In this document: positions 11,513 through 24,100 of the stretch, in pieces
How the letters are laid out: every line of letters begins with the position of its first letter
Position numbering within the stretch: position 1 is the first letter of the stretch
Translations under genes and position numbers: made by a program
Notes under the pieces: generated by a model
Databases searched by the model: none
What the model was told of the DNA's origin: nothing
The model's input: only the letters and a program-made list of their open reading frames with translations
From: Isoetes taiwanensis
Lineage: Eukaryota > Streptophyta > Lycopodiopsida > Isoetales > Isoetaceae
Direction: 5' to 3'
DNA: 64,000 nt
NCBI GenBank assembly: GCA_021234155.1
Contig: JAJEKV010000066.1
Span: 4,552,537 to 4,616,536, forward strand

Positions 11513-12640
11513 CTAGCCCATATGTGCTTGAATTCCATGTTGGAGGAGATGGCTTCTTCTAACTTCTTGCGAATTAAGCTTGCGAGAAGTGGAGATGGTA
11601 TTACAAAATGATGCTTTCAAAAGCTTGCCAATAAATGGTGGCGTCTTAGCTTCTCCACGGCTTTCCTCAAATGGGCTGCATGCTCTTCCGTTGACTTGTT
11701 GTAGGTCACGATGTCGTCGAAGAAAAATTGATGATGAACTCATCCAAGGAATCTTCGAGGATGTCGTTCCTTAAATGCATAAAAGTCGGTGGAGCATTCG
11801 ATAGACTCAAGGGCATTATTGTGAACACATAGTTCCCATAAAGTGTTCTGAAGGAGTCTTATAATTATCTTTCGCCTTCATCCTTATTTGATGATTGCCT
11901 GACCTTAAGTCGATTTTGTAGAAGAATCTTGCTCCTTGGGGCTGATCCATTATGTCGTTTGCTTGTTGAGCTGTCCATGGTTGATATACATCTTTAGACT
12001 TCCATCCTGGCCGAAAGGATCCCAAGTCGATCGACTCCTACAACTGCTTCTTGAGCTCTGTGAGTTCGGAAGTGCTCATTCTATAAAGAGCTTTGCTGGT
12101 CGGCTCTGCATCTGGTGCAAGAGTGATTTCAGAGTCTATGCCTCTATAGAGCAAAAGCTCTCAAATTTCATCTGGAGGTATATCATGGGACTTTTTGATT
12201 AACTTAGAAATTGGCCGAGGCAACTGTTCCAAAGTAGCATCTTCCTTCTTACTATTGTGGTCGGGGTCGACGACTTGTAGCTTAAGTATGTACGACCTCA
12301 TTCCTCGTGATGCACTTAAGTAATTGCTTCACTAAGATGTGTTGCGCGATTGAAATTACTTCCTTAGTTTAATTATAAGGTACTTGCCCTTTGGTGCCAA
12401 GATAAACATCTCTTGCTTATGATAATCAATTATTGCCTTAGCCAGCTTTAATATTCCATGCCTATTATGAGGTCATACTTGCCAATGTACATAAGTTGGT
12501 GCCGATGCTCTACTTTTCTCTGCTTAAGGTTGATGTCGAACTTGACGCTTGTTCCTTTGGTCTTTGCTAATTACTTCGGCCTTGCCATAATTGCGGCCTA
12601 GATTTAGACTTAAGAGTCTTGCTCTTAAAGATGTCCGCCA
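11513..12640 (-). pseudogene. Chromovirus protease end and reverse transcriptase, frameshifted
   Basis: Reading down the minus strand: a protease-end motif (LKLAKAIIDYHKQEM), the RT entry (RGIDSEITLAPDAEPTSKAL, ELTELKKQL), the palm motif QGARFFYKIDLRSGNHQIRM near 11860-11940, then IFLRRHRDLQQVNGRA, which is a frame-shifted relic of the catalytic FxDD...YSKS motif. The length after the YxDD region is too short to hold RNase H before the H2C2 finger, so RNase H has been deleted. Stops and shifts make it non-functional as written. Confidence 0.7.
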
Positions 12641-14400
12641 TCTAGGACGTGCAAGGTTACAGCTTAAAGAAGTACTTACATAAATCCTATGGCTAAAAGT
12701 TTAGTCAGCATGACATTTCCTTTGGACACATATAAAAACTATGCAGTTATATAATTATACTTGTTTTAGATCTAATCTATACTCTAGGATCTCCCCTTTC
12801 TTAATTATTGCCCTCTTGAAATAGTCCCACCTTTAAGTTGATGCCATCTAAGAAGTTGGCCGGACTTATTAGATTGCTTCCCTTCATTTGGTCGGATTAT
12901 TCCTTATGTTGTGGAGGTACTCGTCATATACATGGTCGACGGTTATCCTATTATTGAATCCTTCTTAGCGAGGTGATCAAGCTCACAAAGAGGTTCCAAT
13001 ATGTTAGATATCTATCATCAATGTATACAATTATTGTACTCCATATATTTTTCTTCCCAAGCCTTGAAGCTTTGCTCACTCCTTGGGTCCATCTTTCTAA
13101 AAGAAATGACAAAAATCTAGTCGAAATTTCATCCTAATTTCATCATGGATGTTATCACCCATAATTCTAAGATATTCAACTATCTGATAGGTCCTCTAGC
13201 TTGCTTAAAGCTGGTGTAGTCATTAGTCATTGGAGTAGCAAGGCGATGATTCATAAGTTGTTGAAAAATCTGGTCTTCTTGGAGTTGTTGTATAATCATT
13301 CATGTGCTCTGCTTTCTTTTGTCGAACCTATTCTGACTCTGCTCGTCCTTAATGTTGATGTTGACTATCTTCCATATTAATGGACTTGCTGATGTAGTGA
13401 ATAAGATAAGTCTCGGTGCCGCATCCCAGAGGCTTGAAGGTAATGTTCACCACTGTGTAGAATCTTTCGTGTCGACTCATCTGCCTATTTGAGGATGATT
13501 CTTCTAACTCCTGAATTGATATTGTTGTGTTGACCTTGTCGATTTGATTCTTTATCTTGGCGGTCACCTGCTGCTGTTATAAGGCTGATGAGAATGTTGA
13601 GTACTTTTACCAGTTCTAACTATGCAACTTCTCTTCCTGAGAGAAGTTTATTTGCATCCATGTGCAGGGACTAATCTTGACTAATCAATTAGTAATGCTG
13701 GTATTTGGTTTTCCATGGTGCCTCTTCCTAATGGTTTGACCTCCATCTCTAAGGTGGAAGATCGAAGATCATTATGATCTTGAGATGGTGTTTGCCGGAG
13801 GTTGTCTTTCTCAAGTGGCTGATGAGGAAGAAGTTTGTTGCAGTCTCGCCATATTCCTATTCCTGAGCAGCCCCCCTGCTGGCTTGTAATACCTCCTTAG
13901 TCAAAGCATGTTTGCTTGAAGTCCAAATCTGATACTACTATGGCCTGGATATCTGCGATAGTTGCCCTTCCTAGGAGGTATGTCCAGTCTCATCCTTTAG
14001 GACTCTTGATGTCATAAGTCGATGAAGTCGTCTACTTGTTGGCGGCGTAGTTGTGACATTAGTCATTGATGTGGGACCCTTCATCGAGACAATATGGAAG
14101 TTGGAGAATATCTTGACTAGGAGATGTTCCTCCCCTGCCATGATGCCCATTGGCTGTTGCATAGCCCTCTTGGCAACTTTTGTGTCTAATCTTGATGTCG
14201 CAATCGTCCTTCCTATAGGCTCCCCTTTATTATTTATGTTCGGGCTTCCCTGTACACCATTTTGGCCTTTGATTTGCTGAAATTTCTTCCATAAGGTTGC
14301 CCTCTGCTTTCAATTCGTTGATGTTGTCGAGTGGCTCCCTTGTCGAGGCTCGAGGATCTGCGTCGAAGGTTCTCCTGACCTATTTTAATGCTCTAAGTGC
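12641..14400 (-). pseudogene. Probable gag region, highly decayed
   Basis: By position this is where gag belongs. Only weakly protein-like fragments remain on the minus strand, for example at 13349-13567 and 13971-14162. No zinc knuckle (CxxCxxxHxxxC) was seen. Assignment rests on order within the element. Confidence 0.3.
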
Positions 14401-16339
14401 ACAAGGCAACTAATACTACCACAACAACAATTATTTACGTCTACTTACTCTACAACCCCTATTTTTATACCTTTATCCACTCTACCTCAATTGGCCCACT
14501 TGGCATTTGGCGCTTTACTAGACACTGAGGAAGGTACTTATTTACTGTTATAGGGTGGTATAAGGAGACTTACTTTGTGGGTGTACTTGGTGTGTTAGAC
14601 TAAATTACCTAGATAGAATGAATTCCTAGATAATTATCTATGATACAAAGGCACGGCGGAAGACACTTGATGGTAGTGCACCTATAACGTGTGTTGGTGT
14701 ATCATACCAACGTGTGACAACTATATCTAAGGCCTTGGCAACTATTTTGGGTTTCTAAGAAAAAGGTTTAATTATACTACCTATATGTAGACAAGAAGAC
14801 ACTTAGCAAGATAAGAGCGACAACTAAGTTAGGATGAATGCAGATGATGTCTCTATCTAGCTTAAGCCTCTTCGTTCTAACTCTAAGGTTTGGCCATTAA
14901 TATTATCTAACATGATTAAAGCTTAAATCTAATTAAGGATTATAATTTAAACACAAACGATGCCCGCCCCTCGGTTGGTTGGGTTTTTTTTTTGGGGTTC
15001 ATCCCTGTGGGTGGGAGATTTGATTCGCCATCGTGGGAATTCTTTTAAGATGAGGTTTAAATGGATTGAAATGCTAGAACGGGATACTACAAGATACTAG
15101 GATGCATGGCGGATGACTCAAATGTGCATTAAGAACTTTTTCTAAGGGTTTTTTGCAAAATTTTGGCTCAAAATCATATGATTTCGGGTCACTTCAAAGG
15201 CCAATGATGCCTGCGTTCTCAACGATGGCCCTCTTGGCTCAAAATCACATGACTTCGAAGTCACTTCCGCCCAATGATGCCACGGTTCTCAACACATGGC
15301 CCCTCACGGCGAGTGACCAGAGTGCCTTGATTCCTATCAAAAGTCAATAATTTTGAGAACTTCCTATTTGGGTCAATCCTAAATTAACTAGCAACTTATT
15401 TCGTACTAAAAAGACATCTAAAAGCACAAACATAGGTGACTCGGGTCACCAAGACGGAAAGACCCCTCAAGGCTTGACAAAAAGGCCTTTGGCACGGAGT
15501 GACCGGAGTGGCCTGATCTTGGCTACTTTTTTACATTTTTAGCAAAAATTAAGTGCTACACTGCATTTTTTAGACAAATTCTAAGCATTCTAACATCTTT
15601 TAGTACAAAATTTGGATCAATTTTGCCCCAAATCAAGGGACTCGGATCACTTCACACGGAAGGGGCTGCGCTCATGAAAGGCGGCAGGCCTTTGCACCGG
15701 TTTGACCCGAGTTGACTTTTTTTTTTTTTTTTTTTTTTGGTCCTACTATTAATTCTAGGAACATATATATATATATATTATATCATTATATTTATAAAAT
15801 TATTCTATGTGTCCCAGGGAAACGATGCACCCATGGTTTATATAATGTGCTAAAAATATGTGACATGCTTCTTTGCCGTCGGATTGGGGGCACAAGTTGT
15901 GTGGCGAAACTTGGGCCATTGGATTATGGATGGGTCATGCATGGGGCATGCATGGCCATGCATGAGGGCATGCAATACATCCCTGGACCATTGGATCAAA
16001 AAGGGGAGGCGAAATCATGGCCCTTGATTTTTACCAGGAAGGTGCAAGGAAGCTTCCTTTCAAAGTGGATTTGGTGTATTCAAGCTCCACCGTTAGATCA
16101 AAGGGGGGAGGAGAAATCCTAACCATCCATTTTTTTTATTAAATTAGAGTTTTTTATATTAAAGGAGGTGAGGTGTCACCCTTATTTAATGAAAAGGTAA
16201 TGAGGTGGCACCCTTTTAATTATGAAGCTTTTGTGGAAGCTTCCTTCTTTTGTGTTGCCTTCAAACGACTTTATCTTATGATCGAGATCTCAGATCAAAG
16301 TGAGACCCACGCCTTTGGACTACTCTCATCGAATGCTTT
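14401..16339. other. Non-coding leader/insert inside the chromovirus
   Basis: No protein is supported. There is a two-copy 71-bp repeat at 15165-15306, a T-homopolymer at about 15717-15738 and a cluster of overlapping CATGCATG motifs at 15936-15975. At least part may be a later insertion, because the chromovirus leader is unusually long. Confidence 0.4.
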
Positions 16340-17660
16340 TTAATGAGTAGTGGTTTGGCATCATTCCGTGCAACCTCCGATAATCTAGGGGAATCTTTAT
16401 AGAACCTAAGGGAATCTAAAAGAACCTATGTAGAAACTTGGGGAATTTAGAGGAATCTTGGGATAATATTTGGGAATCACGGGAATCTCAAGAGAATCTT
16501 AAGGAATCTATGGGAATCTCAAAAGAATCTAGGGAAATCTAAGAGAATCTTCAAAAAATGCTTAAGAATTTAGGGAAATATTGATGGAATCTTTGAGAAT
16601 CTAGGGGAATCTTCATAGAATTTAAGGGAATCTAAGAGGATCTACATAGAATTTGGGGAATCTAAACGGATCTTCAAATAATATTTAAAAATCTAGGAAA
16701 ATCTTTATATGGAACCTTAAGAATCTAGGGGGATCTTAGTGGAATCTTAGGGAATCGAGGGGGAATCCAAGGGTTTTCGGGGAATCTTTGACAATAGGTG
16801 TGTTCTATAGGGGAATCTTCATAGGATCTAAGAGAATCTAGAAGAATCTACATGGAATCTTAGGGAGTGTAGAAGAATCTAGAGGAATCTAAAGGAATCT
16901 AAGGGAATCTAAAGGAACCTTGGGATAACCTTTAGAAATCGAGGAAACATAAAGAGAATTTTAAGGAATCTATAGGAATATCAAAACAATATAGGGGAAT
17001 CTAAGAGAATCTTCAAAAAATGTTTGAGAATCTAGCAGAATCTTGATGGAATCTTAGAGAATCTAGTGGAATCTTTATAGAATCCAAGGAAATCTAGAAG
17101 AATCTACATAGAACCTTGGGGAATCTAAAGGAATCTTTAGATAATCTTTGAAAATCTAGGGGAATCTTTGTAAAAACCTTAGGAATCTGGGGATCTTTGT
17201 GGAATCTTAGGGAATCTAGGGGGAATCCAAGGGGATTTAAGGAAATCTTTGACTCTAGGTGTGTTCTACAGGGGAATCTGCAGAGAATCTAAGGGAATCT
17301 AGAAGAATCTCCATGAAATCTTGGGGAAACTAGAGGAATCTTAGGATAATCTTTGGAAATATAGGGGAATCTCAAAAGAATCCTTAAGAATCTAAAGGAA
17401 TCTTAGCGAATCTTAATAAAATCTTTGAGTATCTAGAGAATTTTGATGGGAATTTGAAGAATCTCTATAGAATCTTCATTGCATGACTTTAAGTTTGACT
17501 TCTAGTCAAATTTGTACAATCCCCCTAAGAATCATCAATGGATCTTGGGGAATATAAGCGAACATTGATGGAATCTCATAAAATCGAGAGAAATCTTTCT
17601 AGAGTCTTAGAGAATCTAGGAGAATCTTAATAGAATCTTTGTTGGATAGCACTGCATTTT
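16340..17660. repeat. Degenerate 10-bp repeat array with a 462-bp higher-order period
   Basis: About 1.3 kb is built from a short unit near GGAATCTNNN, repeated mostly every 10 bases (for example gagaatctaa gggaatctag aagaatctcc). Longer blocks recur: tgttct...ggggaatct at 16801 and 17262, and cttcaaaaaatg at about 16548 and 17010, giving a higher-order period of about 461-462 and close to three copies. It has no coding potential. Confidence 0.85.
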
Positions 17661-17699
17661 GCTTTTGGTCGAATATGTACAGTCCCTCATAGTGCAACC

Positions 17700-19020
17700 G
17701 CTCATAGTACAAAAACTTGTATATATATATAATTTTATTCAAAGATTCCTAAATTTTATCTTTTCTAATCCTCCGTGCCAAGTTCATATTCTTGAGCATA
17801 ATGGTCATCTTCTTAGCATGAATAGTGCAGATCTTGGCCTCCTCGGCTTTGGCCGCTTCCTGGTGGGACTCCGCCATTGTTGATGTGGCTCGGTAGTCGT
17901 AGCCCATCTTGAACTCGCATCTAGACCTTTGATGTAGGCACTCGAAAAGAGACTTTCTGGATCATCAGACTGGTCCACTGTTGGCAATGCCAAATATGCC
18001 GAGCAGCTCTACTGTGTTGGGGATTTGGCCCCTGGCGCACCTTCTTCGAAGAATCGGATCGAGGTGGTGGAGGCTTGCTTTTCGACCCTGGTGGCTACTA
18101 CCCTGTCAGATCCATCGTGGGAGATAATCTTGCATGTTTGCCTTCTTCTTCTTGCACTCCATATCTTGCTTCATTTTTTAAATAGCTTCTCGCTGATCTT
18201 GCCCTCCTTGGACTACATTGGATATGGTTCTTGATAAGAGCATAGACTCCGCCCTGTTCTAGGAAGGACCTCCTCCTCCTCTTCTTCTTTAGCCTCTTGC
18301 TCCCCCCCCCCCTCTTGTTGGTGTGGTCTTTCCTCCTGGGGCTCATCCTCCTCCGATTCGTTCGACTATGGTTTTACGATAACCACACACTCCTCCCCTC
18401 TAGCTTAGCTTCCGCCTCTTTGTTTGCTTCTCCCCTTGCCTTACGCCTCTTCCTTCCTTTTCTTACGCATTGATGGCTCCCCTTGCTGTTGGTTTCGTTC
18501 TTTGGGGTTGCTCGTAATTAGGGGTTGCTCCTACTACTTGCTGCTCACCTACTCTTCACAGTCGGGTTACTCCCCTCTTGTCGGGGTTGCTCCTACTATC
18601 AAGATTGCTCTTGCTATTTTCTCCTAATCGCTCTTCCCGTTCTTTGGGGTTGCTCCTATTGTCGAGGTTGCTCTTGCTACTTGCTCCTCACTTATTCTTC
18701 CTGTTGCTGGGGTTGCTCATATTGTCGAGGTTGCTCCTTCTACTTGCTGCTTACTTACTCTTGTTGGTGTTAGAGTTGCTCTTGTTGCCGAGGTTGCTCT
18801 TGCTACTTGCTCCTCACCTTCAGAAGCAGATGCCACGATCTCAATTTCCCCCGAGCCTTGCGATCATCCACCTGAAGTGATAAGCCGTTGCTCCTCCAAG
18901 AGTGAAACGGTTCGTCTGAAGAGCTTGAGTGGCTAAGTTCGTCGTCTGGCATAGGCCACAGGGCCTCAAGAATTTGCTTGCCGGGCCCAACAAGCCAAGT
19001 AACGAGCGTTAGGTGCAAGT
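17700..19020 (-). pseudogene. Broken coding relic with acidic/basic tracts and a 21-codon repeat
   Basis: The minus strand shows protein-like but interrupted sequence between the 5' LTR and the gag-position region: an acidic stretch (SEEDEPQEERPHQQE), a lysine-rich stretch (MKQDMECKKKKANMQDYL) and an upstream repeat section. It may be an extra leader ORF of the retroelement or a captured host gene. The family is not recognised. Confidence 0.35.
18520..18830 (-). repeat. 63-bp tandem repeat keeping reading frame (21-codon unit)
   Basis: Units anchored at 18648, 18711 and 18774 are exactly 63 bases apart, with more degenerate copies toward 18520. On the minus strand the unit reads approximately EEQVARATSTIGATPxxGRI. 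A period that is a multiple of three and keeps the frame suggests expansion under protein-coding constraint. Confidence 0.7.
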
Positions 19021-19668
19021 TGGAGCTTCCAACCTCCCTAGCTACTTGTTTGGTCCTCCCAAGAACATAGCTTCCTTGATGGTGGCCTCTTCGAGCGATC
19101 TTGCCTCTATCAATGGTCGGCTATGTCTATTCGCGGCTCCTTTGGGTCGATCTTGCAGACTGTTCGTTCGGTGGCGGCAGCTTCAGAGATTAGCTTATAA
19201 TTCGCCTTACAAGGGTAAAGGAGAGGTTCAAGCTACCATTTGGGGACTTCTAAGGAGTAGAGGTGCTTCCATAGGTTTAATAGCTACTTTTCTTAAGAGT
19301 AAATTTATTATAACTATGGGTTATTAATTAAGGTACTATTCCTAATCACTTAACTATTTCTCGAAATTTCCCATTTCTTTTGGGCCAAGTAGTGGTCATT
19401 TCACGCCATTTTCTTTCAAGCTTTCTTTTTAGCGATTTCTCGTTCAATTTTTGCTTGAAAGGTGCGGTTCATGAACAACTTGAGCTCAAATTTACTAGAA
19501 GGTTTCTTTTGGCTATATTATTTCTACCACTTAGACTATACTTAATCTAGTTCTCCCATATTTCGCGGTTCAAGACTGGAATTCTCATTCCATTCCTTAG
19601 CTAGGCCAGTTAGTCTACTTATTCAGGGGATATGGTCGGGGGCTAGCTCTTGGTCAACCAAGAACATT
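19021..19668 (-). other. Chromovirus leader next to the primer site
   Basis: About 650 bases without a supported gene, forming the 5' untranslated leader just downstream of the primer binding site on the minus strand. A plus-strand 104-codon ORF (19013-19327) is judged a shadow. Confidence 0.4.
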
Positions 19669-19679
19669 GCTCGATACCA
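19669..19679 (-). promoter_or_regulatory. Primer binding site for initiator tRNA-Met
   Basis: The minus strand reads TGGTATCGAGC one base after the end of the 5' LTR. The usual plant initiator-tRNA-Met primer site is TGGTATCAGAGC; the copy here lacks one A of the CAG. Position and sequence fix the element's orientation. Confidence 0.8.
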
Positions 19680-19680
19680 T

Positions 19681-21109
19681 TGTGACGTTCCCTACAAAAT
19701 ATACGGCGCCGGGGTTTACTCGTGAGGGAAATCCCCCAACGGGTCCGCCCGATCGCACGGGCCCTCCATCTATCCGCACTCTGGGGTATCCCCAATGCGG
19801 GAAGGGGACCTCTTGAAAGGTGTCTTGGCGCCCCTTCCCTATGGGCTCTTATCCGCAATGAAGCATAAACAACGTCGAACTAGCAATAACAATACATTAC
19901 ACTACGAAGGGTAGCACATCCTAAGGTAGAGCGGTAGGAGTCATAACAATGGCGGGGCTGGCTATAGACAATGGCTAGGGTTGACCACTTCATTCGCCCC
20001 TCACGTGCATACTTTGCGGATGGGCTGGGCGGGCTCGACATGACTCTAGCCTTGGGATATGCAATCTCATGGTATCACCCATGAGACTACTCCGGGTTGC
20101 ATCTCTCGATTCGCCGAGGCAGGAAGGGTTGCATCTCCCCTTCCCGGGGTCTAGAGGTAGAATCGTGGTGACACACGATTCTTTCCCTCCGTCCGTCTCG
20201 CCTCTAGCCCCGTTATGTAGTGCTGAGTCACATCATAGCCCCCGTAGCCCGGTGGGTTCCTATGCATAGGCCGCATAATAATAGGAACTAAAGGGTCTAA
20301 ACTAGGAGCATCACTAAGTAATGGCTACTAGGTCTCTACCCCCCTTCCCAATACAAGAGGAGCAAACATGATCAACCAACATCACATATCCACATACATG
20401 ATAATAATGAGAATAACATCTAAACCTAATCATATGTGTCTAACTTACAGTTAGGGTTCATTGATTAGAGTCTAGGATCTAGAGTGAGGGTTCTAGGAAG
20501 GCTTTACTAGAGACACGAAATGCTAACTCATCTGGAGTCCTAACTTCCAGATGAACTACTATGAACACTACTCCAAATACCTGCTCTCGAAGAACTCCCT
20601 CCCGCTCCCCGGGTGTCTCCATGGTCTTGAGGTGTTATGGTAGCTCCCACTCTGCTTTGATGCACTCACGCCGGGGGCTGCCATGCTATCGCGTGCCTCA
20701 GAAGGTTCTCAAACGGAGTTTCTTGAGTTCCCCAAGAAGGTTGGGCGTAGAGCTTAAAAGAGGCCTAGGGTTAGGGTTTAGGCCTTTATAGGTCAGGGTT
20801 CACATGTTATGCCACGTGGCTCCAATAGGGTAAGTTCGTGTGGCGGGTGCCCAATAGGTTAAGGCCACGTGGGGTTCATATGTTATGCCACGTGGCTCCA
20901 ATCGGGTAAGTCAGGTGTGGCGGGTGCCCAATAGGTTAAGGCCACGCGTGGAAAATGGTCTTAACCTAAGGTTGGCTAAGTTATATGAATAACTTAGTCA
21001 TGCCCCTAGTGCCACAATCTATGGTATACAAGGCTATGAAGATGGACTTGTATAGTGATGGACCTAGAAATATATACGTATTTATGGTATATTTCCTGGG
21101 GAAATCACA
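19681..21109 (-). repeat. 5' LTR of the chromovirus
   Basis: 1429 bases, bounded by TGTGACG and AATCACA, that is TGTGA...TCACA terminal dinucleotides TG/CA with a short inverted repeat. It shares the U3 G-box units, TATA motif and telo-box-like motif with the 3' LTR. It lacks two segments present in the 3' LTR. Confidence 0.85.
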
Positions 21110-24100
21110 TCCTTTATTCTTTGCTCTTCCAATTCTTCAAAACTTTAGTCATGTTCCTCCTAAATAGAACCAGCCATATTGAGTCTTTGTTCTTCAAATT
21201 TTTCATGCTTCGGATTCTTTGAAAAGAGAAGTCCTCCCTCGAGTGGAATAGACCACGTGTATGATGTTACCAAGCTCTCTTTGTTGATATAGTGTGACAT
21301 ATACTTGTAAAGGGCTTACGGGTTCATCCTAACCAGTTTAAAAATGCAATATCAACAATTATGAAGTCTTGGGATGTTTTAACGGATAGCCTTCCCCTGC
21401 TTTGTCGGTGGTTTGGTGTCGAGGGCACTTCTTTGATGGTGCCCATACACTCAAACTCACTATCATCGTACCTCTTTGGCTCTGGACTTCTGCAAATGTG
21501 CAAGAAAGTAAGGGTGTTGTACTTTTCGCCTGTGCCCCTTGTGATGAACCATTGAGTTTGAAAGTTTTTGTAAATTGCAGGCTCAAAAGACTCCTAGACC
21601 GTTGCTTGTGGGTGTGGCTTCTTAACTATCTTGAGTATCTTCTTTGGAGCCCTTTTGCTTGCTTCTTGCCTGTGAAGGAACTGTTATTAGAAGTAGCAAA
21701 AGAAGATAATAAACTCTAAAATATATTCTGGAATAAAAGTAGGAAAAATTAAGTTTAAGCTTGATATAAACAAGCTTTTATAAGAAAGAAAAAGTACATT
21801 TAAGAGCATTTTCATGTTCTAAATAAAGCTCACTTTGTAACAAAATGATAAAAACTAGGAACGTGTGCCCGGCGATGCCGGGCATTAGCCGAGGGTGTGT
21901 ATAATGTGTAGGGATAATGGATTTTGTAGGTGGAAGAAAAAATGATGGAGACTTGTCAAGTCTATACGTAGATTGGAGTGTGAAGATATGAGGGTATTTT
22001 CTGCAAATTACATAGAAGTGGGAGGGAGAATGGATAAGAGAATAGATCTTGTGTTTAAGTAAAGATTAGAAATGTATTAAACTGGTTTTGATTTAAGGGG
22101 GGTCTATAAAACATATACAAAACAAACTCAGTTAGGCTCATGTCCGGCTCATGTCAGTTATAGAAGTTATGAGAGTGCGGATAGTGACTCTCATAAACCT
22201 CGCCAAATAAAAGGTGTTTTTCATAGCAGGACATAAGTCAATATGCATTGTGCCCCCATGGAACTCTAAACATGCATATCGACGTCCAAAGGTCCAATGA
22301 CACTATCATAGAATTGGATGTACAACTGTAACTATGAAGTCCCTACTATTCTATTTAAATGCTTCATATTTGTATCTATACATGCCCTTACCAAATATTT
22401 CTAAAGTCTTGCTTGTGTTCCTAGGCCACCGCACCACCACAAATTCTTGAGTTATGATGAAAACATGGGTGTCAAACCTAATACCCACGTCTGTTATTGC
22501 GTATGTAAAATAATTGGATGTTTATTGCTTATCAATATTAATAAAAAAAATGTTGCTCATGCCCATTTGATCACAAACAAATGTTATGTGCTCTCTTATT
22601 GCAAATGTATGGCGGCATGGAATCTGGGAAGTGGATTCCAGGGAGTGCCGACCGGGGGGGGCGGGGGCGAATCTGGAATCGGCGACCCAGTTCGAAGCCG
22701 CCACAATTTATGGTAACCGGGTCGCATGACTTCAAATTTACCTTCTTATTACTGGTGGCGGAATCATCATGCCGCTTTCTATTTCGGAGCAGAATCACCG
22801 ACCCAGTTTCCATGTTGTTATCGTAAAAAAAAACTCCATTGTAAGTTTTAAACTTACTCCGATCTCAAAATAATGAGTGATGGCAATAATTTTTTGCATA
22901 TTTGATTGCTAATATGCGTGGAAGATATTTTATAATTAAGTTGTGGGAGCCAAGTGTAAAATGTAGACCAATTTAAAACAATCACTTTAAAATGCTTTAT
23001 GTACCAATAATGGAAAAGCATCCAGTAACTTCAAGCATGTGCATAAAACATTAAAGATCCAACGACGCTCCAAAATTTAGAACCAATTGAGTAAATTGTC
23101 CCTTTTTAGTCCCAAACAAAACCTGCATATCTGAAGGGCAAAAACATCTTTCACCTCATAGAATGCTCACAATACTTGCTCCAATAGATGTCAAAATGTC
23201 CAATGTCGCCAACAATTAAGTGCAGCAAAACAATCTCATGGCATACAATTTAATTCAATTCATGCCAAAATATCCAATGTCGCCAACAATTTAAGTGCAG
23301 CAAAACAATCTCATGCCATACAATTCCATTCAGTTCATGTCATCTGGACAATCTAGAAATAGATTTGACAAAACAATCTCATGCCCTACGCATGAAGAAA
23401 CCGGGAAAGGCTTTCCAAAAGCGTCCCGAGGCGAGACTTGCCAAAACATTGGTCTGTGTGCACCTATGATCTCATTTGACACGCACAAGTTTGATAAGTT
23501 ACGTACAAGACATATTTGTCATGCACCTGGATAATGGTTAATATCTCAGATGCCATGCCCATGTATATAACGTAAAAAATTGCTTGATGACAGATTTCAT
23601 ATTCATAAGCATGCCGATACGTGCAGCTATTTACGAAGAAGCCATAGAGAAGAGATCTCACTGCTTGTGAAGCTAATATTAAAACGTTCTGATACTGCGC
23701 CAGCAACCTTTGTGTACACATTACCTTGCCATTTTGCTATGAACGATTTACGGCTTGCTTTTGCTTCCTATGATCACAGGATCATGGGATATAAGATTGT
23801 AGAGGCCTGCACTTTGCCAAAGGATAAATAAGAGACTTACTTTTCATTACAATAAGAACTATAATACCTCGTAATTACCACGCACCATCTCGTGAAAGAA
23901 CTGCATGATCGGAACTCATTGTTGTATAAAAACGCCTTGTTAACCTTCAAGTACATTGGCAATAGATAAGATAAGATGAAAAGAACCAAATGTCAGATTT
24001 GATTGTAGTGATTTGAATAACAATAACAAACCATATTGGGTCATGCTCTAGTAGCACATACCTAGTGTAAAATGTGTCTCTTCCAGTGACCTCTCCAACA

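Larger units (their letters stand above)
7300..21109 (-). mobile_element. Ty3/gypsy chromovirus (LTR retrotransposon), decayed, about 13.8 kb
   Basis: Two LTRs in the same orientation (7300-8939 and 19681-21109) flank retroelement coding remains on the minus strand. Order in the transcription direction: 5' LTR, tRNA-iMet primer site, long leader with extra repeats, weak gag-like remains, protease/RT, H2C2 zinc finger and integrase core, integrase C-terminus with chromodomain, polypurine tract, 3' LTR. RNase H appears missing: only about 70-250 bases separate RT from the H2C2 finger. The chromodomain places it among plant chromoviruses, which tend to target heterochromatin. No matching target-site duplication was seen at the outer ends. 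RT and integrase are multiply frameshifted and the LTRs differ by large indels, so it is an old, non-autonomous copy. Confidence 0.85.

Noticed and set aside
20771-20800. Telomeric repeat in the LTR
   Set aside because: Only two or three TTAGGG-type steps, placed identically in both LTRs; it is a telo-box-like promoter motif, not a telomere tract.
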